Part shown: positions 1 through 6,264 of the stretch, in pieces
Position numbering within the stretch: the first letter of the stretch is position 1
How the letters are laid out: each line of letters opens with the position of its first letter
Assembly (NCBI GenBank): GCA_024645155.1
Contig: JAHEGF010000126.1
Location: forward strand, 1 to 9,146
Source of the DNA: Phyllobacteriaceae bacterium
Lineage (GTDB): Bacteria > Pseudomonadota > Alphaproteobacteria > Rhizobiales > Rhizobiaceae
Reading direction: 5' to 3'
DNA length: 9,146 bases
Program-made: the position numbers and the translations under genes
The notes under the pieces: model-generated
The model's input: the letters and a program-made list of their open reading frames with translations, nothing else
What the model was told of the DNA's origin: nothing
Database searches by the model: none

Positions 1-288
1 CTTGTATATCCGGCCGGTGGTAATGTTGTCCGCCTGATTTGCCGAGCGACCGGTAAAGCGCTCATAATGACCGAGATCAAGGTCGGTCTCTGCGCCATCA
101 TCCGTCACGAAAACCTCGCCATGCTGATACGGGCTCATGGTGCCCGGATCAACGTTCAGGTAGGGATCCAGTTTGCGAATGCGAACGCGATACCCACGAG
201 CTTGCAGAAGTGCTCCGAGAGCAGCTGCCGCGATGCCTTTTCCAAGGGAAGAAACCACGCCGCCGGTGATGAAAACATAGCGAGCCAT
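1..288 (-). CDS. pyrG: CTP synthase, N-terminal 96 residues (truncated by window edge)
   Basis: CTP synthase converts UTP to CTP using ATP and glutamine, the last step of cytosolic de novo pyrimidine nucleotide synthesis. Only the start of the N-terminal synthetase (amidoligase) domain lies here; the rest of that domain and the C-terminal glutaminase domain are beyond the left edge. The visible protein begins MARYVFITGGVVSSLGKGI, the family's hallmark start with its ATP-binding loop (SSLGKG). The equally typical segments KLDPYLNVDPGTMSPYQHGE, DDGAETDLDLGHYERF and the final NITTGRIYK follow. The ATG at 288-286 is chosen because the family starts exactly there; no clear Shine-Dalgarno sequence precedes it. 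An ATG about 13 bp upstream is in another frame. The gene follows secG and tpiA on the same strand, a common alphaproteobacterial order, but a gap of about 300 bp suggests its own promoter. Identity is certain from the motifs. Confidence 0.97.
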   Translation of the reverse strand, partial: MARYVFITGGVVSSLGKGIAAAALGALLQARGYRVRIRKLDPYLNVDPGTMSPYQHGEVFVTDDGAETDLDLGHYERFTGRSANQADNITTGRIYK

Positions 289-391
289 GGGATTAGTGGC
301 ATAGCGCCGTGATGGTGATTCCACCAGAAAAAAATCATTGATCAGACAGTTTTTCACCGAAGATGGATGCTGCAGCCACCGACAACCGCCA

Positions 392-403
392 AACACCGGT
401 GTT
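392..403. repeat. Perfect 12-bp palindrome AACACCGGTGTT upstream of pyrG
   Basis: The sequence AACACCGGTGTT equals its own reverse complement over all 12 bases. It lies 104 bp upstream of the pyrG start codon, and downstream of the AT-rich candidate -10 element when read on the pyrG strand. A symmetric site between promoter and gene could be an operator for a dimeric regulator, or just chance. No particular regulator is recognised. Confidence 0.5.
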
Positions 404-437
404 CAAATCAAGCCTGGTGAATTTTAACAAAGCTCAA

Positions 438-452
438 TTTTATATTATAAAA
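438..452 (-). promoter_or_regulatory. AT-rich inverted repeat with candidate pyrG -10 element
   Basis: TTTTATA and TATAAAA flank a single T, a 7-bp perfect inverted repeat inside an AT-rich island. On the minus strand it contains TATAAT (449-444), an exact match to the sigma-70 type -10 consensus, upstream of pyrG. No good -35 hexamer is visible at 16-18 bp spacing (GAAACA at 17 bp). If it is used, the pyrG leader would be roughly 150 nt. The element may equally be simple AT-rich spacer. Confidence 0.35.
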
Positions 453-565
453 CAATTACTAATGACTGTTTCTTAATGTGACAACGAAATACTTGCACCA
501 GATCTTGACGGTGCGGATATGGCTGTTGATAGATCCCCGCCCGCGACAACGCGGTGCCTGTGCGC

Positions 566-599
566 CCGGCCTATTGTGAACTCCGGCCTATTGTGAACT
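566..599. repeat. 17-bp perfect tandem duplication spanning the secG stop codon
   Basis: The 17-mer CCGGCCTATTGTGAACT occurs at 566-582 and again at 583-599 with no mismatch and no spacer. The copy at 583-599 contains the last three sense codons of secG (Ser-Ser-Gln) and its TAG stop. The other copy repeats the same bases just downstream of the gene. The shape is that of a recent slippage or small duplication event; since the second stop lies beyond the first, SecG is not altered. Confidence 0.85.
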
Positions 600-965
600 G
601 GGGACTTGCGGAATGTTCGGATCTGCCGGTTCGGGAGCGGGCGTGCCGCCGATCTGGTCAAGAACGCCGTTTGATCCAGAACCTGTGCCGCCGGATTCGC
701 TCTGTGCAGCTTCGGGGACGCGATCAAGAATGTCTGTGGGGCGTTCGCCGTATCGGGCAAGGATCGACAGCAAAAGCGATGTCGCAAAAAAGCCGGCCAC
801 AAGAATGGATGTCGTTCTGGTAAGGGCGTTAGCGGCGCCGCGCGCCGTCATGAAGCCTGATCCGCCACCGATGCCCAGTCCGCCGCCTTCGGAACGCTGC
901 AAGAGCACGACGCCGACCATTGCGAGGACAATCATGAGGTGGATTACAATAAGAACCGTTTGCAT
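588..965 (-). CDS. secG: Preprotein translocase subunit SecG
   Basis: SecG is the small, non-essential third subunit of the SecYEG channel in the inner membrane and aids SecA-driven protein export. The 125-residue product has the expected two membrane segments, about residues 2-22 and 50-70. Between them is the conserved polar loop LLQRSEGGGLGIGGGSGF (21-38), whose LLQR plus glycine-rich pattern is diagnostic. After about residue 73 a hydrophilic Gly/Ser/Pro-rich tail (for example GGTGSGS, PAPEPADP) continues to the stop; such tails vary among alphaproteobacteria. The ATG at 965 is chosen over an in-frame ATG at 989 because GGAAGA sits about 5 nt upstream and the protein then starts directly with the first membrane segment. 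The longer start lacks a ribosome site. tpiA lies upstream on the same strand, 146 bp away. Confidence 0.93.
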   Translation of the reverse strand: MQTVLIVIHLMIVLAMVGVVLLQRSEGGGLGIGGGSGFMTARGAANALTRTTSILVAGFFATSLLLSILARYGERPTDILDRVPEAAQSESGGTGSGSNGVLDQIGGTPAPEPADPNIPQVPSSQ

Positions 966-992
966 GGTTTCTTCCAGGCCCGTGGCCATTGA

Positions 993-1022
993 TATTTACG
1001 AATTACCGGACGCGCGGCTCAA
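993..1022 (-). promoter_or_regulatory. Candidate secG promoter
   Basis: On the minus strand TTGAGC (1022-1017) and TAAATA (998-993) are separated by 18 bp and could be -35 and -10 elements. Transcription would start near 986, giving a leader of about 20 nt before the chosen ATG at 965. That would leave the rejected upstream ATG (989) at or outside the transcript start. The -10 match is mediocre, so this is only a candidate; secG may also be read through from tpiA. Confidence 0.3.
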
Positions 1023-1111
1023 TACACCGCTTTTGCCCGCTTTCCAAGCCCGTTGCTGAAATATGGTGCGTTCGCATCCAAACACAAGGAACGCGAACCT
1101 GCGAAAGTCGA

Positions 1112-1879
1112 TTAAAGCTTGAGATATGCCTCGGCGATTGCGAGAAAATCGGCAGCCCTGAGGCTGGCCCCGCCGACAAGCGCACCATCGACATTGCTGA
1201 CTGCCATCAGTTCCAACGCATTCGCCGGCTTGACCGAGCCGCCATAAAGAATGCGCATTCTTGACGCGGCGGCCTCACCCAGAACAGTTTTCAGTTCATT
1301 GCGGATATGCTGGTGGGCGTCACCCACATCAGCCGCCGTAGGAGTCATCCCGGTCCCGATTGCCCAGACGGGTTCATAGGCTATGACCGTATTTTCCGCT
1401 GTCGCGGATGACGGAACAGACCCTTTAATCTGGCGGGACAGCACCGCATTTGTCGCGGACGAACGGCGTTCGGCCTCGGTTTCACCAATGCAAATCACGG
1501 CGATCAGACCTGCCCGCCAAGCTGCTTCGGCCTTGGCGTGCACCTGATCGTCGGTTTCGCCGTGGTCTGTCCGCCGTTCCGAGTGCCCGGTCAGAACGTA
1601 GGATGCGCCGGCATCTTTCAGCATTTCAGCGGAAATGTCACCGGTGTGAGCGCCCGACATTGCGGCGTGGCAATCCTGTCCTCCGCTTTTGACCGCGGTA
1701 CCCGCCAAAATGTCGTGGACCCGGGTCAGCAATGTTGCCGGTGGACAAATGAGCGCATCGGCCTCGGATGACAACTGCCCGTCGAACCCGTGGGCGATCG
1801 CCCGTATTTCCAGCAGCGACGCCGAGGTTCCGTGCATTTTCCAGTTGCCTGCAACAAGCGGGTGAATACCGGGGGTCAT
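1112..1879 (-). CDS. tpiA: Triosephosphate isomerase
   Basis: Interconverts dihydroxyacetone phosphate and glyceraldehyde-3-phosphate in glycolysis and gluconeogenesis; a cytosolic TIM-barrel dimer. The 255-residue product matches the usual length of about 250. Catalytic motifs are all present: GNWKMHG with Lys14, TGHSERR with the electrophilic His99, and AYEPVWAIGTG with the catalytic base Glu169 and the start of the mobile loop. The phosphate-binding YGGSVKP (about 212-218) and GALVGGASL (about 232-240) follow. The ATG at 1879 is chosen because GGAG lies 7 nt upstream and the protein then begins a few residues before the first barrel strand. The frame extends 41 codons further up, but that extension has no family likeness and no ribosome site. 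An ATG four codons earlier lacks one too. It is divergent from the PpiD-like gene. Confidence 0.97.
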   Translation of the reverse strand: MTPGIHPLVAGNWKMHGTSASLLEIRAIAHGFDGQLSSEADALICPPATLLTRVHDILAGTAVKSGGQDCHAAMSGAHTGDISAEMLKDAGASYVLTGHSERRTDHGETDDQVHAKAEAAWRAGLIAVICIGETEAERRSSATNAVLSRQIKGSVPSSATAENTVIAYEPVWAIGTGMTPTAADVGDAHQHIRNELKTVLGEAAASRMRILYGGSVKPANALELMAVSNVDGALVGGASLRAADFLAIAEAYLKL

Positions 1880-2025
1880 CGCGTTCTCCATGTGTTTGGC
1901 GTTGCTGCGATTGAATTTGACCGCATTCCCTACCAAATTGCATTCATAAAGCAATCGACACGGACGCCTAACGGCGTTATTCCGTTCACGAAATAGCACC
2001 AATCATCAACCGACCGGATTTGTAC
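1880..2025. promoter_or_regulatory. Divergent intergenic region between tpiA and the ppiD-like gene
   Basis: This 146-bp spacer should hold the promoters for tpiA (minus) and the ppiD-trp-moa block (plus). A plus-strand TTGACC (1917-1922) is a plausible -35, but the hexamers 16-19 bp downstream (around GCATTC/TTCATA) are poor -10 matches. A short inverted repeat, ACGCC-TAAC-GGCGT, lies at 1964-1977 and could be an operator or chance. I cannot fix a promoter on either strand. Confidence 0.4.
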
Positions 2026-3915
2026 ATGCTCGATACATTGCGCCAAGCGGCAGGCTCCTGGATTTCGAAACTGCTTCTCGTATTACTGGTTGTCAGTTTT
2101 GCAGTGTGGGGTGTTTCGGGGACTGTGCTTAACGGATTTGGCGGCAACGCCGTCGTCACCGCCGGCAAGACAGAAGTAGGCCCTGTCGAATACCGGCTGG
2201 CTTACGACCGGCAACTGTCGGTCATGTCGCAGCGTTTCGGCACACGTCTGACACGCGAACAGGCTTCGGCGCTGGGCATCGACAATCAGGTTCTGGCGCA
2301 ACTCGTTGCCGGTGCGGTTCTGGACGAACAGGCACGGGAAATGGACCTCGGACTGTCGCGGGACCAGCTTGCCGCACTTACCGCCAGTGATCCGGCCTTC
2401 CGCGGCCTCAATGATCAATTTGACCGCAACGTTTTCGAACGGGTTCTTGCAAATGCCGGCATGCGGCCCGAAGATTATCTGAAGAACCGCGAACAAGTCG
2501 CCAAACGGCAGCAGATTGTCGAAGCGGTTTCAGGTGATATCAAGGTTCCGGATGCATTCCTGCGCGCCGCTGCCCTTTATCAGGGCGAAAACCGAACCGT
2601 TGAATACCTGGTATTGCCCTCATCACTTGTCGAACCGTTACCCGCGCCGACGGACGAGGAAATCAATGCCTATTTCGAGGCGAACAGGGCTTCATACGGT
2701 GCTCCGGAATATCGAACATTCGCCTACGTCAAGCTTGATGCCGCCGCGATCGCCGATCCGGCTTCTGTCTCCGATGATGCAGTGCGCGAGGACTACGAGA
2801 AGAACCGCAGCCGATTTGTAACGCCGGAAACCCGCATGGTAGAGCTTCTCGTTTTCAACGATGAAGAAACGGCCAAGGATGCATTGGCCCGCATCAGGAC
2901 CGGTGCAACATTTGACGAAATTGTCACGGCACAAGGCAAGACGCTGGAGGATGTCAGTCTTGGCAACCTGAAGAAATCCGAAATTCCGGACCCGGCGCTT
3001 GCCGACGCGGCATTTGCGCTTGCCGAAAATGCCATCAGCGATATCGTCAAAGGTGAATTCGGTCACGTATTATTGCGTGTGACGGCAATCACACCGGAGG
3101 TGGTTCAACCGCTTGAAGAGGTGCGGGATGCGATACGCAACGAACTGGCGCAGCACGAGGCCGCGCGAATTCTGCTTGACGTGCATGACACCTATGAAGA
3201 CGCCCGTGCTGGTGGCGAGACATTCACTGAAGCCGCAGATCGCCTTAAACTGGACCTCGTTCGCATCAATGCAATCGACCGGCGCGGCCAAAAACCTGAC
3301 GGCACGGTCGTCAATACCCTACCTGAGTCAACGCGGCTTTTGAGCGAAGTGTTCGACACGGAAACCGGGGTCGAAAACCCCGCAATCCAAATGGGAACAG
3401 AAGGGTTCATCTGGTACGAGGTCGAAGGGATCACACCTGCCCGTGATCGCACGTTGGATGAAGTGCGCGAAACGGTCGATGCAGACTGGCGCAAGGCTAA
3501 ATTGGCCGAACTGCTGGGAACCAAGGCAGGAGACCTGCAAAAAAAGGTCAATGACGGCCAGTCGCTGGATGACATTTCCACCGAGCTTGGACTCGAGAAG
3601 CAGGTCAAGCGTGGACTGGTGCGCAAAGCCGAAGATGCCGATTTCGGAACCGATGGTACCGATGCGGTCTTTGCAGGTCCAAACGGTTACAGCGGTGTCA
3701 TTACTGCACCGGCGGGCGATGCGCGAATCCTGTTCAAGGTAACCGAAGTTTTCGAACCGGTCGGAGCCAGTGCGGAATCGCTCGACCAGCCGACGCGCGA
3801 CAGGTATCGCGAAGCACTGGGTGACGATCTTCTCGACCAGCTGGTTGCGCAGTTGCAGACCGAGTACGCGGTAACATCAAACCGGGCCGCAATTGAGCGT
3901 GCACGGAGTTACTAG
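2026..3915 (+). CDS. Membrane-anchored PpiD/SurA-like periplasmic foldase
   Basis: Proteins of this family sit in the inner membrane near the Sec exit and chaperone newly exported proteins. The 629-residue product has a short cytoplasmic N-terminus and one membrane segment (about 12-32, KLLLVLLVVSFAVWGV), then a large periplasmic part. Residues about 35-170 resemble the SurA N-terminal helical chaperone domain. About 268-356 are parvulin-like: RMVELLVF, then ATFDEIV, SLGNLKKSEIPDPALADAAF and GEFGHVLLRV. The conserved His of the first parvulin strand (usually RHIL) is missing, while the late His (FGHVLL, about 347) is kept. Isomerase activity may therefore be weak or absent, as known for PpiD. 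ATG 2026 is preferred to the TTG two codons upstream because relatives start MLD.LR; the ribosome site is weak. The stop is 4 nt before trpD, heading the trp-moa block. Confidence 0.88.
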   Translation: MLDTLRQAAGSWISKLLLVLLVVSFAVWGVSGTVLNGFGGNAVVTAGKTEVGPVEYRLAYDRQLSVMSQRFGTRLTREQASALGIDNQVLAQLVAGAVLDEQAREMDLGLSRDQLAALTASDPAFRGLNDQFDRNVFERVLANAGMRPEDYLKNREQVAKRQQIVEAVSGDIKVPDAFLRAAALYQGENRTVEYLVLPSSLVEPLPAPTDEEINAYFEANRASYGAPEYRTFAYVKLDAAAIADPASVSDDAVREDYEKNRSRFVTPETRMVELLVFNDEETAKDALARIRTGATFDEIVTAQGKTLEDVSLGNLKKSEIPDPALADAAFALAENAISDIVKGEFGHVLLRVTAITPEVVQPLEEVRDAIRNELAQHEAARILLDVHDTYEDARAGGETFTEAADRLKLDLVRINAIDRRGQKPDGTVVNTLPESTRLLSEVFDTETGVENPAIQMGTEGFIWYEVEGITPARDRTLDEVRETVDADWRKAKLAELLGTKAGDLQKKVNDGQSLDDISTELGLEKQVKRGLVRKAEDADFGTDGTDAVFAGPNGYSGVITAPAGDARILFKVTEVFEPVGASAESLDQPTRDRYREALGDDLLDQLVAQLQTEYAVTSNRAAIERARSY

Positions 3916-3919
3916 CACC

Positions 3920-4951
3920 ATGAGTGACCTGAAATCCTATATCTCGAAAGTCGCTAACGGTGCCATTTTGAATTCCAGCGACGCGGAAGCGGCATTCAAC
4001 ATCATCATGTCGGGTGAGGCTACACCGAGCCAGATCGGCGGTTTATTAATGGCGCTGCGGGTCCGTGGCGAGGCCGTCTCGGAAATAAGCGGTGCCGTTT
4101 CCTCGATGCGCTCGCGGATGTTGCGGGTCACTGCGCCGGAAAATGCCATAGATATCGTTGGTACCGGCGGCGATGAATCCGGGTCCTACAATATTTCCAC
4201 CTGTGCCGCGTTCATCGTTGCAGGCGCCGGAATACCCGTTGCCAAGCACGGCAACCGTGCCCTGTCGTCGAAGTCGGGCGCATCCGATGCACTAAGCGCA
4301 CTGGGAATTAATATCGAACTTGGACCGGAAATGATCGAATACTGCATTCGTGAGGCGGGGTTGGGTTTTATGTTCGCACCGATGCATCACGCCGCGATGC
4401 GCCACGTCGGCCCGACGCGAGTGGAACTGGGAACGCGGACCATATTCAACCTGCTAGGCCCGCTTTCCAATCCGGCGAGCGTGAAGCGCCAGCTGGTCGG
4501 CGTATTTTCACCGCAATGGCTGGTGCCGGTCGCCGAGGCACTTGGCGGTCTCGGCTGTGAGGCTGCGTGGGTGGTTCACGGCGACGGCCTTGACGAGATG
4601 ACGACCACCGGAACGACGCAGGTTGCGGCGCTCGAAGACGGAAAAGTCAGATCCTTCCAGATCGAACCGGAGGATGCGGGACTTGCGCGTGTCACCATGG
4701 ACAAGCTGAAAGGCGGTGATGCTGCCGTAAACGCAGCCGCATTGCGCAAAGTCCTTGAAGGCGAAAAGAATGCCTACCGCGATATCGCACTGCTGAATGC
4801 CGGTGCGTCGCTGGTGGTTGCCGGAAAGGCCGGCGATCTGCCGGCCGGCGTTGCCATTGCAGCCGAAAGCGTCGACAGCGGCAAGGCGCTTCAGGCGCTT
4901 GACAAGCTGATAGCCGCTTCAAATGAAAAAACCGGCGTTGCCGATGACTGA
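3920..4951 (+). CDS. trpD: Anthranilate phosphoribosyltransferase
   Basis: Transfers phosphoribosyl from PRPP to anthranilate, the second committed step of tryptophan synthesis. The 343-residue protein is of normal length. It shows the PRPP-binding loop GTGGDESGSYNIST (81-94), KHGNRALSSKSGASD (109-123), the anthranilate-site segment GPTRVELGTRTIFNLLGPL (164-182) and the metal-binding HGDGLDE with Asp225-Glu226. ATG 3920 is chosen because it fits the family start (MSDLKSYI) and a GGAG lies 11 nt upstream inside the end of the preceding gene. A TTG start nine codons earlier would overlap that gene and add residues without family likeness. It starts 4 nt after the foldase stop and overlaps trpC by 8 nt. 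trpE and trpG are not in the window, so the pathway genes are split, as usual in this group. Confidence 0.97.
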   Translation: MSDLKSYISKVANGAILNSSDAEAAFNIIMSGEATPSQIGGLLMALRVRGEAVSEISGAVSSMRSRMLRVTAPENAIDIVGTGGDESGSYNISTCAAFIVAGAGIPVAKHGNRALSSKSGASDALSALGINIELGPEMIEYCIREAGLGFMFAPMHHAAMRHVGPTRVELGTRTIFNLLGPLSNPASVKRQLVGVFSPQWLVPVAEALGGLGCEAAWVVHGDGLDEMTTTGTTQVAALEDGKVRSFQIEPEDAGLARVTMDKLKGGDAAVNAAALRKVLEGEKNAYRDIALLNAGASLVVAGKAGDLPAGVAIAAESVDSGKALQALDKLIAASNEKTGVADD

Positions 4952-5774
4952 TATCCTACGGAAAATTGAAACCTACAAGCGCGAGGAGATCGAAGCGGCC
5001 AAGGCGTTGTGCCCGCCAAACGAAATGATAGTCCGGGCGCGCGATCAGGAAAGCCCGCGCGGTTTTCTGCGTAGCCTGCACGACAGGAAGGCCACGGCCG
5101 GCATGGCACTGATCGCCGAGATAAAAAAAGCCAGCCCGTCGAAAGGACTGATCCGGCAGGATTTCGATCCCCCCGCCCTGGCCAATGCATACCAGGCCGG
5201 CGGCGCTGCCTGCCTTTCGGTACTCACTGACAAACCGTCGTTTCAGGGCGACCCGGCGTTTTTGGCTGCAGCACGTGCGGCGACAAAGTTACCGGTGTTG
5301 CGCAAGGATTTCATGTTTGATCCTTACCAAGTGTTTGAAGCGCGCAGTTGGGGTGCGGATGCCATTCTGGTGATCATGGCATGCCTGACAGATAACGATG
5401 CAAGCCGCATTGAGGATACTGCGTTGGCTCTGGGTATGGATGTTCTGGTCGAAGTCCATGACGAACCAGAACTGGAGCGCGCACTGGCATTGCAGTCAGC
5501 GCTGATTGGGATCAACAACCGCAATCTGCGCACCTTTGAGGTTGATCTTGCCACCTCGGAACGGCTTGCACCGCTGGTGCCCGCGGACCGGCATCTGGTC
5601 AGCGAAAGCGGTGTATTTACCAATGCGGATTGCCTGCGATTGAAAAAGAGTGGGATCTCGACATTCCTGGTCGGCGAAAGCCTGATGCGCCTAGATGATG
5701 TGACGGCTGCGACATGCCTGCTATTGGGAACAGAACCGGCCAAACCCGTTCCGTCGGGAGTGGACGCACAATGA
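4944..5774 (+). CDS. trpC: Indole-3-glycerol phosphate synthase
   Basis: Converts 1-(o-carboxyphenylamino)-1-deoxyribulose-5-phosphate to indole-3-glycerol phosphate, with loss of CO2 and water, in tryptophan synthesis. The 276-residue TIM-barrel is monofunctional: there is no fused TrpF domain. The catalytic set expected for the family is visible: AEIKKASPSKG with Glu59 and Lys61, VLRKDFMFD with Lys121, LVEVHDE with Glu170, GINNRNL with Asn191, SESGV with Glu221-Ser222, and the phosphate-site FLVGESLMR near 241-249. ATG 4944 is chosen because relatives begin MTDILRKIE; it overlaps the trpD stop (ATGACTGA), which suggests translational coupling, and no strong separate ribosome site is seen. 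An in-frame ATG at 4923 would add seven residues. The stop overlaps the moaC start by 4 nt. Confidence 0.97.
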   Translation: MTDILRKIETYKREEIEAAKALCPPNEMIVRARDQESPRGFLRSLHDRKATAGMALIAEIKKASPSKGLIRQDFDPPALANAYQAGGAACLSVLTDKPSFQGDPAFLAAARAATKLPVLRKDFMFDPYQVFEARSWGADAILVIMACLTDNDASRIEDTALALGMDVLVEVHDEPELERALALQSALIGINNRNLRTFEVDLATSERLAPLVPADRHLVSESGVFTNADCLRLKKSGISTFLVGESLMRLDDVTAATCLLLGTEPAKPVPSGVDAQ

Positions 5775-6259
5775 GCGGAAACGACCTCACGCACATCGAT
5801 GCCAAGGGTGAAGCGCGCATGGTGGACGTGGGCAGCAAGGCGGAAACGGAGCGCGTTGCGGTAGCCGAAGGCGAAATTCGCATGGCACCGTCGACGCTGG
5901 CGCTGATCGTTGACGGCAACGCCAAGAAAGGCGATGTCCTGGGGGCAGCGCGACTCGCCGGTATCATGGCGGCAAAAAAGACGCCCGACCTTATTCCGTT
6001 GTGCCATCCGCTGATCCTTGCATCGGTCAAGGTCGATCTTGAGCCGGATGAAAACCTTCCGGGAATAAGGGTATGCGCGACCGTCAAACTGACCGGAAAG
6101 ACCGGTGTGGAAATGGAAGCGCTGACCGCCGTATCCGTGGCCTGCCTGACGATCTACGACATGGCCAAGGCTACCGACAAGGCGATGATTATCACCAACA
6201 TTCGCCTCATCGAAAAAAGCGGTGGCAAATCCGGTGAATACCGCGCCGGGCGGATGTAG
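5771..6259 (+). CDS. moaC: Cyclic pyranopterin monophosphate synthase MoaC
   Basis: Acts after the radical-SAM enzyme MoaA in molybdenum-cofactor synthesis, turning 3',8-cyclo-7,8-dihydro-GTP into cyclic pyranopterin monophosphate. The 162-residue product aligns end to end with E. coli MoaC from memory. The active-site residues are in place: Lys53 (NAKKGDVL), Cys78-His79 (IPLCHPL), Glu114 (KTGVEMEALTAVSV), Asp130 and Lys133 (LTIYDMAKA). The family C-terminus, LIEKSGGKSGEYR, is also present. The ATG overlaps the trpC stop as ATGA (5771-5774), with GGAG 10 nt upstream, so coupling to trpC is likely. Other moa genes (moaA, moaB, moaD, moaE) are not in the window; only moeA follows. The trpC-moaC-moeA linkage is common in alphaproteobacteria and need not imply a metabolic connection. 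Confidence 0.97.
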   Translation: MSGNDLTHIDAKGEARMVDVGSKAETERVAVAEGEIRMAPSTLALIVDGNAKKGDVLGAARLAGIMAAKKTPDLIPLCHPLILASVKVDLEPDENLPGIRVCATVKLTGKTGVEMEALTAVSVACLTIYDMAKATDKAMIITNIRLIEKSGGKSGEYRAGRM

Positions 6260-6262
6260 GAG
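6257..6262 (+). promoter_or_regulatory. moeA ribosome-binding site overlapping the moaC stop codon
   Basis: TAGGAG holds the moaC stop (TAG, 6257-6259) and a Shine-Dalgarno core (GGAG, 6259-6262), followed after only CC by the GTG start of moeA. The spacing of 2 nt is shorter than the usual 5-9 nt. Together with a GTG start this suggests modest moeA initiation that relies on ribosomes finishing moaC. No better start is visible nearby. Confidence 0.55.
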
Positions 6263-6264
6263 CC

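Larger units (their letters stand above)
289..587. other. Intergenic region between secG and pyrG, no gene
   Basis: No convincing reading frame with a start site or recognisable product was found on either strand; frames crossing this stretch are extensions of secG antisense or pyrG antisense frames. The part near 420-478 is strongly AT-rich, unlike its surroundings. It holds a perfect 12-bp palindrome (392-403), an AT-rich inverted repeat (438-452), two weak hairpins (stems 495-499/510-514 and 541-545/550-554) and a tandem repeat (566-599). Neither hairpin is followed by a T-run on the minus strand, so no secG terminator can be called. The region most plausibly carries the pyrG promoter and leader. 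Confidence 0.7.

Noticed and set aside
495..554. Two hairpins (495-514 and 541-554) as a secG terminator
   Set aside because: Both stems are only 5 bp, and neither is followed by a T-run on the secG strand.
966..989. A longer secG start at 989
   Set aside because: No ribosome site precedes it, whereas GGAAGA precedes the ATG at 965, which starts directly at the first membrane segment.
613..1059. A 148-codon plus-strand open frame antisense to secG
   Set aside because: It lies opposite a clearly recognised gene, has no ribosome site or family likeness, and its Pro/Ser/Arg-rich composition is that of an antisense shadow.
1068..1098. Inverted repeats between tpiA and secG (GCGTTC/GAACGC and GTTCGC/GCGAAC) as a tpiA terminator
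   Set aside because: The stems are 6 bp with loops of 15 or more bases and no T-run follows; they are probably chance matches.
1880..2002. A 41-codon N-terminal extension of tpiA
   Set aside because: The extension shows no similarity to triosephosphate isomerases, and a good GGAG precedes the ATG at 1879, which gives the normal protein length.
3893..3919. A TTG start for trpD overlapping the foldase gene
   Set aside because: ATG 3920 gives the family's usual N-terminus; the nine added residues have no likeness to the family.
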